64,000 nt of DNA from Mytilus edulis (lineage: Eukaryota; Mollusca; Bivalvia; Mytilida; Mytilidae), in contig NC_092348.1 in NCBI RefSeq assembly GCF_963676685.1, positions 18,513,386 through 18,577,385 on the forward strand, written 5' to 3'. The stretch's first letter is position 1, and each line of letters begins with the position of its first letter. Position numbers and translations under genes: made by a program. Shown piece after piece: positions 9,359-21,670 of the stretch. Under the pieces are notes generated by a model. That model did no database searches. It was given only the letters and a program-made list of their open reading frames with translations, and was not told the origin of the DNA.

Positions 9359-9676
9359 TCAAATACCTCTTTTTTTCTTAGATTTCTCACTAGGGTGCTC
9401 CTTTGTTTGGTAACGTTTGTTTTTTGATTTAATATCCTCCACAACTTTTTTCATTTCTTCACTGGTGGTGACAAAACCTTCCTTCATGGCCTTTTTTATC
9501 TGGTCGGACATGCGTCTTTTGACTTTTTCAAATTTCCCGTTTTCATACAAATTCCTGGCAGCTGGAGGGAGTAGATGAACTTGCCGTCTAACATCGGCCT
9601 GAATAGCCACCCAATTGCTGCTATTTTTCGAATAGCTATCCAAAATTACTTCAACTTCTGATGGTGTTACTTCCAC
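9359..9676 (-). pseudogene. N-terminal part of Harbinger-type Myb-like protein
   Basis: The minus-strand segment encodes a basic, helical protein of about 105 aa (TPSEVEVILDSYSKNSSNW at the start), resembling the Myb/SANT-like ORF of Harbinger elements. The frame has no ATG of its own. The likely ATG is at 9693-9695, separated from this frame by a 10-A tract whose length puts it out of phase, suggesting a one-base slippage mutation. A GT at 9365-9366 could be the exon's 5' splice site. It is divergent from the transposase at 9875 with about 180 bp between them. Confidence 0.55.
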
Positions 9677-9695
9677 GTTTTTTTTTTGTTGCCAT

Positions 9696-9874
9696 TTTTT
9701 TCTTTCTATCCGGTCAGTTATGTAAGATTTTTAGAAATCGAGTTGACCTGAAAAATCCAAACCGACCTCGCACAAAAAAATTATCGAAATGACGTAATGT
9801 ATACGAATCGAGTTGACCGCTTAACAATAAGTTGAATATCAGCCGCCTGAAGATTAAAACTCAAACGTCACATC
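9696..9874. promoter_or_regulatory. Divergent promoter region of the Harbinger element
   Basis: This 180-bp spacer lies between the minus-strand Myb-like gene and the plus-strand transposase gene. It contains two copies of a motif near ATCGAGTTGACC (9738 and 9805). The head-to-head arrangement is usual for PIF/Harbinger elements, so shared promoter function is inferred. Confidence 0.4.
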
Positions 9875-11411
9875 ATGAATGAAAGAAGAAAAAAATTGTT
9901 TGCTGTTATTCTTATGATGTTTGTGAGATATAAGATGCTGCTGAAACCACCACCACCTTACTTGTTAAGTGATACTGATGATTTTGGATTTGTTATTTTA
10001 CTTAATTTATTTTACCAATATTCAAAACAAAGGAGGCGACCACTACCATTTTACAACATGACTATTCGTAACAAAATTATAGAAAATTGGGAACACGATA
10101 ACTATGTTATAAATGATGTTTATTCATTGATCATCAGAAGACCATATGATTTCTGGATGCTGACCGGAGAAAATCCAAACTCATTCCATACGTTAGTTGG
10201 ATTAGTAGCAGGCAACATTACAGGGCATGGTAACATGATCCTGTCCGTTAACAATAGAATTTGGCTTCGTCAATATCCCACCTATGCATTACTTTCGCTA
10301 AATTTCTGACTTAGCGTATCAACCATCAGTCACATCATAAGGCATACATGGATAAAATTGTGGGAGGTTTTTTCACCTATTGTAGTATGGCCGACACCGG
10401 AAGAGTGGTTTAACAAAAGGGGAAAGTGGCATGAAATGCCTAATGTCGTTGGAATGATAGATGGAACGTCGCATGAAATATTAGTTCCAATGAATGAACC
10501 CCAACAAGACTTTTACAGCGGTCATCGTAAATATCATTGAATACATACTCAGGTAATTATTGATCATTTATTTAAAAAGTCATTATGTAACAATAAAAAA
10601 AAAGGATAAAGGGTATCCATTCATAAAACATTGTCTGTAAAATCAAAGCGAAACCACAAAAACAAAGAAACGACGTTTTTATTGCTAATATGTCGTTTTC
10701 GATGTGACATCTGAAGTGATGCCATCCTTACAGATTACAAATGTATGGGGTCAAATATCAATGTCACACCAGCAAGTATAAAGTGAAAAACTTTGGGAAC
10801 TTTGGGTCAACAGATGTAATCTTTTGAAAATTATAACAAACACATAGTCATAGTCATCATTATTGAATATAGGCAAATCTAATACAAAATATAAAAATCC
10901 TTAAAAAATCAACTGATTGTTTCATGCTGTTACAAATGTTACATTGTAAAAACTTTTTTTCTATTTATTATGTTCCTGTATTTGTACAAACATCCAAACA
11001 TATTATCTACACTGATCTGTGTCCACACTTGCATTTGTAAAATATAAAGATTCTATACTATTGCTTATTTGATTGTAGGTTATTGCTGACAACGACAAGA
11101 ATATTTGCTTTGTACATTTAGGTTTTCTTGGGCATGACAACGATGCGAACTCGTACCATCAAATAGGGCCGATTGGGCCAAATCTGCCGTTAAATTTCCC
11201 ATTAAATTGTTATATTTTAGCGGATAGCATATATCCAAACAATTATCCATTGATTACCCCATACAAAAGTACTGATATCAGACATCAACAAAGTCCAGAG
11301 AGACGTAGACGACGTAAGTTGAATGCACTTCATAGGAAGAGACGTGTATACATCGAACATGTTATTAAAGAGATAAAAACATTTCGGGCAATAGGATCGT
11401 TAAACATATAG
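9875..11411 (+). pseudogene. PIF/Harbinger (HARBI1-like) DDE transposase, two exons, two stops
   Basis: Exon 1 (9875-10552) and exon 2 (11079-11411) are separated by a GT-AG intron of 526 bp in phase 0. Exon 1 holds the helix-turn-helix-like region and the first catalytic Asp in GMIDGTSHEILVP (10460-10462), followed by the family signature EPQQDFYSGHRKYH. Exon 2 begins VIADNDKNICFVH, then LGFLGHDNDANSYHQ and the second Asp region ILADSIYPN, and a Glu in YIEHVIKEI as the likely third residue. The enzyme would cut at TIRs and insert at a short TA-rich target. Two in-frame TGA codons (10307-10309 and 10538-10540) sit where the family has coding residues, so the gene is dead. Element ends were not identified. 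Confidence 0.85.
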
Positions 11412-12070
11412 AACTGTGCGCTGGTCTCTCTAAAAGACGAACAGATATTTTAAATACTGTAACAGATAGATGAATAAAATATATTTGGAATTTGTATTAT
11501 CTTCTCTTTGTAAGAAATATATATTCATCTTTTTGAAATATAACTTGAAATAATTATTCACCATGCACAATTTCTAATATAGAGATTTATAGAGATTGAA
11601 TTCAGTATAGTTTATATCAAATAAGGTGATGTGAAGCGTCAAACTATCAAACAGTCCAAGTGGCGTGAATAACGACTACAGTGGCTCGTACTGTCCTCAA
11701 CAATAAGCAAATATTCATACCGTATTATCAGATACCAGTATATAAGTCATTGACTTGGAAAAATATAAACAGTGCAAACGAGAAAAGAAAAAAAAACATG
11801 ACCGAAAGTAACCAACAAAAGCTTATTATTTGGGAAAACCAATATAAAATTTGGCTTGATTAAACACTCTGGTGTCACTGCACAATATCTGAAAAAAATA
11901 GAATTCTGTTGGAATATACATATATGATGAAAGTCACCGATTACCGATCTTAAAGTACCCTCAGGTACTGAAAGCTTTATATTCTCACATATTAAATTAC
12001 CATGTGGTTATCCGAGAACATTCAACGTATTTGGTTAAAACAATAAGGAACGAACTCGATGTGTGAGCCA
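11412..12070. other. Non-coding, nothing identified
   Basis: AT-rich DNA after the Harbinger transposase. I searched for the element's right TIR and could not define it. Open frames here are short and lysine- or asparagine-rich, without recognisable motifs. Confidence 0.45.

Positions 12071-12109
<39 letters not shown>
12071..12109 (+). repeat. 39-base poly-G tract
   Basis: An uninterrupted run of 39 G, followed by ATGGGGTAACTTC. The length may be inaccurate in an assembly. The tract could form G-quadruplex structures. Confidence 0.95.
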
Positions 12110-12110
<1 letters not shown>

Positions 12111-12544
12111 TGGGGTAACTTCCTATTATTGGGTATACGGGTATGTGCCAAAAATATTGGTCATAATTTTGCAAGATCTTATATAAAAATGACCCTCCTT
12201 TTTAATGACATCCTATATTAAAATGCATTTACGTTTGATAATTGTATATTGATTTGGGGTATGATCTACATATATATAAACATGCTATTGATATGTGCAC
12301 CAATCGATGTCAATTCATTTATAAAAACTGAAGGGTAGCTGGTATATTTATGAATTATGAGTGATGATGAGTTAGTGCTTATATAATCATGGGTCATATT
12401 TTAAATATTGTATATAAGTATAGGTCATTCTTTCTTAAATATTTATATAACTATAGGTACTGAATTTCAGTGAATGTTATATTAAAATGGGTACGTTTTT
12501 TGAGGCAAAAGTGGCACACCCCTACCAAAAAAATATCGAAGTTA

Positions 12545-12564
12545 CCCCCCCCCCCCCCCCCCCC
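12545..12564 (+). repeat. 20-base poly-C tract, inverted partner of the poly-G tract
   Basis: A run of 20 C preceded by GAAGTTA and followed by TCGTGGTGTGAG. The reverse complement gives CTCACACCACGA-G20-TAACTTC, matching the flanks of the G tract (TGTGAGCCAC-G39-ATGGGGTAACTTC). The two tracts are thus inverted copies bounding about 0.5 kb. Confidence 0.8.
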
Positions 12565-12749
12565 TCGTGGTGTGAGCAATGGTATGCAACCGTACGCCTT
12601 TATCAAGGAGAAAAGTTCATACCGTATAGTCAACTATAAAAGAGGCCAGCTTGGAAAAAAATAAAAAAAAAAAATAATTAAGAAAACTACCGGCCTGCTT
12701 TAAAATAAAACAATTTACTAAAAACAAACATAACAGACATTAACCAACG

Positions 12750-12950
12750 ACAACAAGTGAACCATAGGCTCATGGCATTGGACAGACACACAAAGAATGT
12801 GGCCGGGTTGAACATGTTTGTGAGTGCTCAATTCCTTCCCCCTAAACCTGGGACAGTGGTACAAATGCACGACATAAGAACAACCTGGAAAACCTTCCTT
12901 CCGAGAGCTTGGTTTACACAAATACACGCATATTTATATTAATTTTTTAG
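12750..12950. repeat. Diverged dispersed repeat related to the Penelope-like 3' region
   Basis: It contains GGCCGGGTTGAACATGTTTG and TTCCCCCTAAACCTGGGACA, which align loosely with GGCGGGGTTAAACATGTTTG and CCCTCCCCCTATACCTC at 28115-28160 and 30815-30860. Confidence 0.5.
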
Positions 12951-14780
12951 ATAAAATGTGGTTTCAACCGTGTATCACCTTCAATGGTGATCATATGCAT
13001 GGATCTGTCGCAGAGCTGTCACTTTTATCTATATATATATATATATTTTTGATGGCGATCCGATGGATACATCTGTTGTAGAGTTGTCACTGACTCAGAC
13101 GTACTTATAAATATAATTATTTTCTGTGACTGTATATTACATTAATTTGTAGGATCCTTTACTGTAGATAATTTAGCTGATCTGTAACAATAACATCTTC
13201 ATGCCTTATATATCATGTACTGTAGTACGCTGCTAGATTTAAACTGACGAGAAAAGGTAACACACGGCCAGCGAAAGCTCTTTTTTTGAGAGCCCAGGTG
13301 GTACTCATATAAGATAAGTGATAGTTTTAACATCCACTTCTTAATGGATTAGTCGGAGTTGTCTTAATCCAAATACAACTATGACAATATCAAGCCTTAC
13401 TAAACAAAAGTACAGTTTTAAAAAAAAAATCATGTAAAGACTAAAGTGACATTATATATGTTTGAAAAAGGGTTACAATTATGTAAATTTGTATTCTCGT
13501 CCACTTTAAATCAGAGATACTTTGGAACAGGACCTTTTTTAGCGAATTACTATGTACTATAAATTGATAGTTTACTATCCGCAGCGTATCCCATGTGTAT
13601 ATGTAGATTATTAGTCATCATTGGTAATCAAGTACACCTTCCAAATTATAATCTATTGAATCTGAATCTGAATCTATATAATGCATTGGTGTCCACATTT
13701 GTTTACATATACTATGATTAATTACAAAGTTCTACTTTATTTTAATGAAAGTTGACTTTCATTTGAAAGAAAAGTGTATGCCAACCATTAAAATTTAAAG
13801 AAGTACAAGACACCCCTAGGCTAAATGTACGACAAAGGTATGTGCATTTAAAAAAAAATAAATAGGAGTCGGAGATTTAAATAAAGTTAAAACAAGATTA
13901 ACTGCAGAAAAAAAAGAACGTTTGAAACGATACAAATAAATTATGATGCAATCCCAGTTATCAAATTTAACAAAGACACATTCTGATTCATACTTTCGAT
14001 ATTTCTGAAATTGCTAGAAAAATCTCTGTCTAGTAATAAATTCCCATGGTAATTAAGTATCATATCGCATTAACATAACAAAAGGAAGAAGGACACCTAT
14101 CTCATAACGACAAATAAAAGCATGTGAAATATTAAATAATAAAAGGTTCATTTGCAAAGTTTATCGGGGAAAAAATATGAATGACAACTCAAATCAATCG
14201 TGATAGGTTAAGATACGTATATATACGTGGTCTTATGACAGTGAAATTTTGGCGGGAATCTCAAAAATCACGTGATAGTTAAAAATCATGATTTCGTTCG
14301 TTTTTTCGGCATCTTATGAATACTTGATATTGATAAAAATTATAAGGAATGGGTTTTATAATTTAGGAATACTTAGTTAAAACTTGAGTGACACATTTAA
14401 CAAATTTAATAGGTAAGCAATAACCGGTCCCGTTACGTGCGTACGTCGAGTTAGGTGCGTATGTCATTTTATTGGAAATCTCTATTACAACTTATTTAAT
14501 TTTCAGGATACTGCCATGAATTTGATGTTGAAGGTTAAAGGTTATACTCATAAATGAAGCCGCAAACAAAAAAAGTTAAGCAAACAAGTTTAAACTGCCA
14601 ACTGAAATCCAAATTTACATAAAATACATGTATAAATGAGATACCTACACAACATGAAACATGTACTTACATAATGTATTAATTGATGTATACTCTTTGT
14701 TATAGAGTGACATTACTGAAAGGAGACAACAAGATGATACTATGAAACAGATCACCAGACCACGGATTATCACGAATTAC
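12951..14780. other. Long non-coding stretch
   Basis: AT-rich DNA with a short AT microsatellite near 13030-13046 and many A runs. No reading frame with recognisable motifs and no element ends found. Confidence 0.5.
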
Positions 14781-14799
14781 TAGACATACTTTCGTGGTG

Positions 14800-15246
14800 T
14801 TGATATTTGTTTCCAATTTTTGTCAAATATCCTGTTGGAAGGAGCTCTAAAAAGTGGTGGAATTTTTGTTTAACTTTCTCACCAATATTTGTATTATAAA
14901 TGGCTTTGTTTGGTATGACCACTTCAATCAGGTGGAAAAGAAGAAAAAAAGGTACACTCAACTTGATTTCAGGCTTAAGTTGGTCGCAAATATAATCAAT
15001 GGTTACTCTTTCACTGAAAAGAGAACCCCAGCTTTGGTTGTACTCCCAATGAACATGAGCAGCCCTCACTTGCATAGACATACCAGATTAAAAAGAAAAA
15101 AATCAACACGTAAATTTTGTACAAAGCATGGTGAAAAAAAAAGAAAGAGACGATCCGTGGTTTTAATACATGTTTTGAATGCCATAGAAGGTTCCATGCT
15201 ATCATTGGTGTTGTTTTTATGGAAGAGTGAAGCTGTGAAATTATGA
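14800..15246 (+). pseudogene. Possible piggyBac-like transposase C-terminal remnant
   Basis: The plus-strand segment encodes a hydrophobic start, NGFVWYDHFNQ, then RYTQLDFRLKLVANIINGYS and a basic Cys/His-containing tail (HLHRHTRLKRKKS, RKFCTKHGEKKRKRRS). This layout resembles the end of piggyBac-type transposases: conserved aromatic segment, a QxDFRxxL-like helix, then a Cys/His-rich domain. The tail has only one Cys where the family has several, and nothing upstream encodes the DDD core, so it is a fragment. The match was made by memory, and it could be a chance ORF. Confidence 0.35.
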
Positions 15247-15488
15247 ACTATATATTTTATGATTACTTAATCCCTAAATTTGACATTAATAACCTTAAAA
15301 TGAAATAAAGAATAGATCAGTGTAAAGCAAAGTTCGATAATCAATAATCATACTGAAATTTATTATGATTTTTTTTAATCAACAACATTGTTTGTTAATG
15401 TCCTGTTAAGTATTTGTAGTTTGTTCGGCAAAGTAATCAATGCGTTTGAACTTTAAAAATCTTTCAATTTACTTACATTGTTGATGTG

Positions 15489-16234
15489 TTAAGGTTTATG
15501 TACCCTTCTGTAGCCATTTTTGTACGAACTTTTCAAACTTCAATTGTATCAAAACTACAGATATTATGAATAATAGAGATAGGCCATTTTGTACATATTC
15601 CAAGGGGACACTTGATGCAAAGCATTATTTTTTACTGTTCCATTACATTTAATAGAAAAAGAGGACTTTGTGGCAAATAAATCTAGATTTTTAAAGAAAA
15701 TCCACAGCCTTTATCCTTGTACTCTCATATTTGGCAATTTGATGACTGATAGATAAAGGATTATTGCATGCAGTGCTAGCATTGATTTCCTTAAAACAAG
15801 TTTATAAATGTAGTTATTGGTTAAGACAAGTATAAATATGACCAAAATCAAGTACACCTTTAAGGGTGCGCTCGACTTTAGTGACTCAGCACGAGGTGTT
15901 TTGGAATTTACAGGTTACTTAGAACTTTTTGTAAAACATAAACACTAGCACATCATAGAAAATCAAGTGAGTTATTTATGTTTCAAATTTTATAACAAAA
16001 ATCACTGTATTAAACGCTGTGGATTTTCTATAAAAATCTTGATTTATTTGCCACAAAGACCTTTTTTCTATCAAATGCAATGAAACAGTAAAAAATAATG
16101 CTTTGCATCAAGTTTCCCCTTGGAACATGTACTAAATGGCCTATCTCTATTAATTGTTATATCTTTAGTTTTGATACAATTGAGGTTTGAAAAATTCGTA
16201 CAAAAATGGCTACAGAAGGGTACATAAACCTTAA
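15489..16234. mobile_element. Long-TIR MITE flanked by TTAA (piggyBac-type)
   Basis: The left arm starts TTAAGGTTTATGTACCCTTC and the right arm ends with its near-perfect reverse complement, GTACATAAACCTTAA. The inverted match extends about 215 bp (15489-15707 against 16013-16234) with scattered mismatches, leaving an unpaired centre of about 300 bp. TTAA at both edges (15489-15492, 16231-16234) is the target duplication specific to piggyBac elements. There is no coding capacity, so it is a non-autonomous foldback-like element moved in trans. Confidence 0.8.
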
Positions 16235-17451
16235 GAAGTGCCTTCAAAATATTGTAAAGAATACCAGTATGCAAAATATCGAAGACAAAAAATGTTTTTT
16301 GAAAAATTTAATTTCTGTGTTTCTGCATTCTTAATTGATTTGGCAGATAAGAATATTCTATTTCATTCTTTTCTATAAAAATTGTATGACTTTTTTAATG
16401 TTTGTCTACTTTTGTTGATATACATGTATAGTTGATTTTTCTGTGAAGTAGATAAAAATATTACTGTATTGAATACTTGTATCAATTGCAGGAATCTCAT
16501 ATTTTTTTTTATTAAAGTGTCTTCAGTTTAGCTATGAAAAAAAAACTGTGCCTGCCTTACACAAACAGTACCGTTTATCAGAGTTGTTTAACTGCATGGT
16601 TAAAATTTTCAATTGATTTAGTTTGTGTTTTTCAATCTGTTGATAATATTTCATTGCATGTTTGGGATCGAAATATACCGACCTTCTTTTAGGAGGTTCT
16701 AAAATTATTCCCCTTTGTTCACTATGACAACGGCATTTTAAAGACGTAATCAAAAATCAATTTCTCTTCAAATTAGCCGAAGAACACGTGTACAAAATGT
16801 AGTTATGTGACTAATTGACATAAAAGTCCGATTTTTTAAAAATTTTATTATTCATATTGTCTAATAAATTCGGTAACATAACCATGCTAACATACGCTCT
16901 ACATTTTCAAACTAAACACAGCCCCGCAATCGACAATCGTCAAAATTGACAACAAAAACCCACGAAAACAGACAATTTGATTATCCCCCGTATTTCAGCT
17001 CTTAAGGTATAAAACTATAGTTTATATAATGTTATTAATAGCTCTATGCATGGAACTTATAAATTGTGTCTATGGTGAAGTTTTATAAGTCTAGGCAGAT
17101 GCCGTGACATATGAATCAATAAATTACAAGTGCCCGACGTCCAAATGTGCCAATTATATATAACGTGCGGAAATGCGAATTTTTCAACCAAAATGCTCGA
17201 GGAGACGATGAAAATAAACAAAATGGAAGAAAGGGGGAAAGTGTTAAAGTTTGTGCCAAAATAAAATATTTCATGAATATAAAAAGACAACTTCGTAGAA
17301 ATTCAAAGTTGTTCCTAGAAATGTTCACCTTTCCAATCTGTTGCCAAAATAAGTCACGCGACATTTGACATTTAAACTAATGTATAAAGCGTGTACAAGT
17401 TGTTTCATATTTATACCAGGTTCATTGAAAGTGTTTCGTTCAAAGATACAT
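16235..17451. promoter_or_regulatory. Upstream region of the FReD gene
   Basis: No separate gene is seen. The last 200 bp (about 17253-17451) are similar to the region before the pseudogene at 47671 (47452-47670). The proximal upstream region was therefore part of the duplicated unit and probably contains the promoter. No clear TATA box could be fixed. Confidence 0.4.
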
Positions 17452-20400
17452 ATGTGGCTGACAATGTGCTTTGGTCTTGTATTGGTGCTGCTTTTAGCAA
17501 ACACATATGCAGATGGAAAACTTACATCCACTTCAGATTCTGGTATTTAAATTTATAACAGAAATTGGTGTGATTTACTCTGTAAATTATTGTACTAAGT
17601 GTAAAATTATTTCCAATTTTTACATCGTACAGTGGTTTTCTTATTGTTATAGAGTGAATTTTGCTCATATATTTATCTATGTATTCATTTCATTTTTGTT
17701 CTTATCTGTTTTATTGGTTGTTTTTAAGGAGTTTGCTTTTATGGGAAAACGGCTGAACGAGTACTCAGCATCTTGGCAACTGGTAAATACAGATCTTTGA
17801 TGCCTTCAGGTAAAAAGCAAATACATGAACTCACTTAAAAATTTAGTTCTAGGTATAAATTGATTTTTAGAGTACGCCTGTGTCAATATAATAATGTAAT
17901 ATCTTATAAACCAAAAAATACAATTCAAGATTTGTATAAACATAAAACCTTTTTTGGTTTGATAGATCAATTTGTGAAGATAAATGCTATAGCTTTACCA
18001 AATATTTTAGGTTTGCTCTTATATTTTCATATGAATTTACACATACAGGGCCTCATGTGCGAGACTGCTCGGATTTAGACCGAAAACATTACAAAAGTGG
18101 AGTCTACAAAATATTCCCGGCAGGTGGCGCTGGATTTAAGGCGTACTGTGCTATGGAGACGGACGAGGGAGGGTGGACGGTAAGAATATTTAAATATTAG
18201 ATGATGAGTAAAAGCTAGTGAATAATCTATAAAAAGAAGCTTATTTCATATTTTATGGTAATATAGTACCTCACTGTAGAGGGCGTGAAAGTCCTCGCTT
18301 TTTAATTATCGAAATATCTTGCTCTGTAATTCTACCGATAAAGAGGAATCTGATGTTTAGTGGTTGTCGTCTGTTTATGAGTTTCATCAGTGTTTTTATA
18401 TAGATTACACATTTGGTTTTCGCGTTTGAATAGTTTTACACTAGTAATTTTTGGGGCACTTTATAGCTTGCTGTTCATATCACATCTCATTACACATCTT
18501 CCTATATCTAATTAGTATTTGATTATTATAGAGGTAATATAAGTTTCGTATTTTTATAAATTATGTAATATAATATGCACACATGTAATTTACAGGATTT
18601 TGTCTTATTCAGTAAATGCACCAGTAACCTGGAGCACGCCACTTTAAATAACGTTTATTTCACTGATTTGAATTCTAGGTTTTTCAGCGAAGACAAGACG
18701 GTAAAGTAGATTTCTACCGAGGATGGGAAGACTATGTAAACGGATTTGGTCATTTCAATACGGAATTCTGGTTAGGTCAGTATTTTCAAATTTTACGCAT
18801 CCACTAGATTTTTATGTGGTGTACTCTTACATAATTGTCAAAGATCATGGTGAAGTCTGTGTGCTTATAAACATGTGTTCCCCTCTGTTATCGAAATGTA
18901 ACTTTCCCAATTCAGTAGGCTGTGTGTCAGTGGTTGTCATTGGTTGTTGTCTGTAATCTTTGTTTTTTTCGTTTATTGTTTTGTCATAAATCAAACCGTT
19001 GCTTTTTTGATTGAGCTGCTTCATATTTTGTATGTTTATGTATTTAACAGGTGACCAAATTATTGTTGTTATACTCCTTTTTAGCAGTCCGTCTTTAATT
19101 CGACTATATTGGATAGGTTTCAAAACGACAAATTATGCTAAATTTACTCATGTTTGTTAAATCTAATATAAAAGAAGGTTAAATATAAAAAGGACCAACA
19201 TCTCCATCTTAAATTTCCTCCTTTCCTTTACTTCGATTTTTAAAGGTAATGACAAACTATATAAACTAACATCACGAGGACAGTATGAGCTTAGAGTAAA
19301 CCTGGAGGATTTCAATGGTGATAAAGCCTATGCCAAATATTCTAACTTCTACATTGGCGACGAGTCAACTAACTACAAACTAACAGTGAATGGTTATAGT
19401 GGAACGGCAGGTAATATTTATATTTAAATTAAGTTTTGAATTCACTAAGCTCTTGTTCCACTGTTTTCATAGAATAGTTGAAAGTACACTTGTTTGAGAT
19501 TTTGATTTTGCCACTCGATTGGTGACTTTAAGTTTTGAAATTACCTCCGCGTTCAGTGTTTTTGTGATTTTTTCTTATACGGCACAAGAATGTAATGAGT
19601 AGGTTTAATAAAACGAAATTTAAAATGCTGTTTAAAGTTAATCCGGCTTTTAAGATGGTGGCAATGCAAAATAAGAACACACTGGACACTTGAATTATCA
19701 CTGCATTCAGTATTAGATTATAAAACGTATCTAAAATTTACATATGTACAAGCACTAAGCCCTTACACATTCAAATTTGAATTCGGTATTAATCATAATA
19801 AGCCTGTATGAACTTGCAAAAGACAAATTACTATTTAAAAAAATATGAATTTGTGTTCATGGTTTGGTTGTTTGCTTTATACTAGTATATCATATGGAAG
19901 ATGAAATTGTCCATTTGTGATTTGCAGAATGTGAAATTGAAATAAATTAGCAATTTGATGAAATACAATTATTTCAAACTGTTTCCAAAATCTTCAAGAA
20001 ATGGATGTAATAGACCACTTTCGAGTTCATCCGTCACCGAAAAAAACTCGTCAATTATACGCGCCTTTTGTCATTTACCAGATAGAGGGGGTCGCCTGTA
20101 TCCCTGCACTATTTACGTTCATCAAGCGTCTTAGTGATCGTCATTGTGCAGGATAAACTAGAAATAATGAATGTTCTGTAGGTACTTAATGACAATTCCC
20201 TAATGACAGCAATGCTGATTGTCAATTTTGAGAATTCAATTTGCAGAATAATTCGTACAATATAGAATTATAGTTTTCCAACCACTCGCTCAACATTGGA
20301 ATGGAAGTGACGACGCCCCTAAACGCACAAATGACGTTCACTAAAACCAGAGTTTTTGACGGAAATGCATCGACCTCGAAAGTTGTCTATTGGTTTTTAT

Positions 20401-20879
20401 TCAGAGCATTAATTGTTATAAAATCTAGTACTCTATATGTCTAATTTATAGAAACCAGGATGCTTACAATTTATTAGCCTAACCACTGTAGATCATTTAT
20501 TCACATTTAATAATAAAATTATTTGGTGAATCACTATTGTTGTAGCTAAAACGATATTACTGAATATGCAGTGCATATGAAGTTGTTTTTATTTTCATCG
20601 TTATCGAGTCTACATTTTTTTGTTTAAATAATAGGTGATGCTTTGAAGCGACATAATGATCGTGCTTTCTCGACAAAAGATAAGGATAATGACAATACTA
20701 GCGGTGAGTGTGCAAAGAATTACAAAGGTGCTTGGTGGTATAACAACTGTCATGACTCTAATCTGAACGGACTGTATCTAGGAAATAAAAAGGATACCAA
20801 AGGATTGCGATGGAGTCAGTGGAAAGGATCTCAGTCAATGAAGACAACGTCAATGATGATTCGTAGGAAACGTCTCTAA
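17452..20879 (+). CDS. Secreted fibrinogen-related domain (FReD) protein, 6 exons, intact
   Basis: Exons by GT-AG rules: 17452-17542, 17729-17809, 18049-18179, 18679-18775, 19246-19410, 20635-20879. They total 810 bp, giving 269 aa plus stop, with no internal stop and consistent phases. Residues 1-20 form a signal peptide (hydrophobic LVLVLLL, cleavage near YA-DG). A short linker with one Cys (33) leads to the FReD (about 63-269). This shows [44 protein letters not shown], the Ca-site region KDKDND and [14 protein letters not shown]. Cysteines 64/91 and 214/227 fit the two standard disulfides. Proteins of this family are secreted lectin-like recognition factors in mollusc immunity. There is no Ig or coiled-coil segment, so it is a short FReD-only form. 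Ligand and multimer state are unknown. Confidence 0.9.
20009..20392. mobile_element. Small TIR element (MITE) in intron 5 of the FReD gene
   Basis: The left end AATAGACCACTTTCGAG and right end CTCGAAAGTTGTCTATT are imperfect inverted repeats, about 384 bp apart, with no coding capacity. The paralogous intron of the pseudogene (49530-50814) lacks it and carries another repeat instead, so the insertion postdates the duplication. Confidence 0.6.
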
Positions 20880-20898
20880 CAGAGTGTGCTATCATTAA

Positions 20899-20904
20899 AA
20901 TAAA
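20899..20904 (+). promoter_or_regulatory. Polyadenylation signal of the FReD gene
   Basis: AATAAA lies 20 bp after the TAA stop codon, a close but workable distance for a short 3' UTR. Confidence 0.6.
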
Positions 20905-21249
20905 TGCAGATAAACCATTGTATTGAAAATATATCTTGTTATCGTTATTACTTGTTCTCCTCTCGAATACAAATGCACGTTAAATGTGTACATACATGTA
21001 TATTGATCATTTCTTTAGTATATTGGATATCCCTCTCTTCAATGTTAATTTTTGAAGGTTTTATTAAGCTGAAAATGCTCTCAAAGTCTTATAGGTTTGA
21101 CTTTTTAACTTTATAGTCATACGTATACCTGATGAACAGAACGCTTGGATGTATGCTTTTTTAATTAGTTGTTTGTGGCTTTAAACTGGCTGTCAGTAAC
21201 TGTGAGTACTCTCAGATATTTACTTAGTGTCTGTTGGGTTCCATTAATA

Positions 21250-21670
21250 TATCCCTCAGGACTAGAAATTACAGAAACAACAGAAACGGCTCCATCCGCC
21301 TCATTTATAGACTTAAACCTCGAATTTGACATACACATTCATCTAAGTACCAGAAGCTATGACAAACGAGATGATTTTATTTTGAAATTATCAATTTCCT
21401 CTACCTTAGTAGCAATATACCAATTTCACCTGCATATGGGATATACATTTCCTTACTTATTTGATATTTTTTGATAGTTTTCGGCTCCTACTCAGACTTT
21501 GTAAAACGTCACCAGTGTCTGAGCAGAAAGTTGATGAACCAGTTGATGTCAGAACGTCTCGTTTTTTTTTCTAAAAAAAAGTTCATCGGAAGGTACCAAG
21601 ACCTTGTTGATAAATACTCCTTATCCACTTTACAAATTATACATGATGGTCGTGATGTATATATTCTGCG
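21250..21670 (+). pseudogene. Decayed fragment of a Penelope-like reverse transcriptase
   Basis: The segment encodes SFIDLNLEFDI, then SYDKRDDF and later KKFIGRYQDLVDKYSLS, in two frames broken near 21474. These match the post-YxDD part of the RT fragments at 25336-25807 (DLHLEID, YDKRDDFSF, KFYGRHHELVDRYE). It is 5'-truncated and frameshifted, and belongs to a diverged subfamily. It lies between the FReD gene and the next shared marker of unit A. Confidence 0.65.

Noticed and set aside
12451..12664. Frames on both strands running through the poly-C tract.
   Set aside because: They consist of polyglycine or polyproline from the homopolymer, with no flanking motif.
14770..15205. Minus-strand frames across the piggyBac-like remnant.
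   Set aside because: They lack any motif, while the plus-strand frame shows a plausible transposase pattern.
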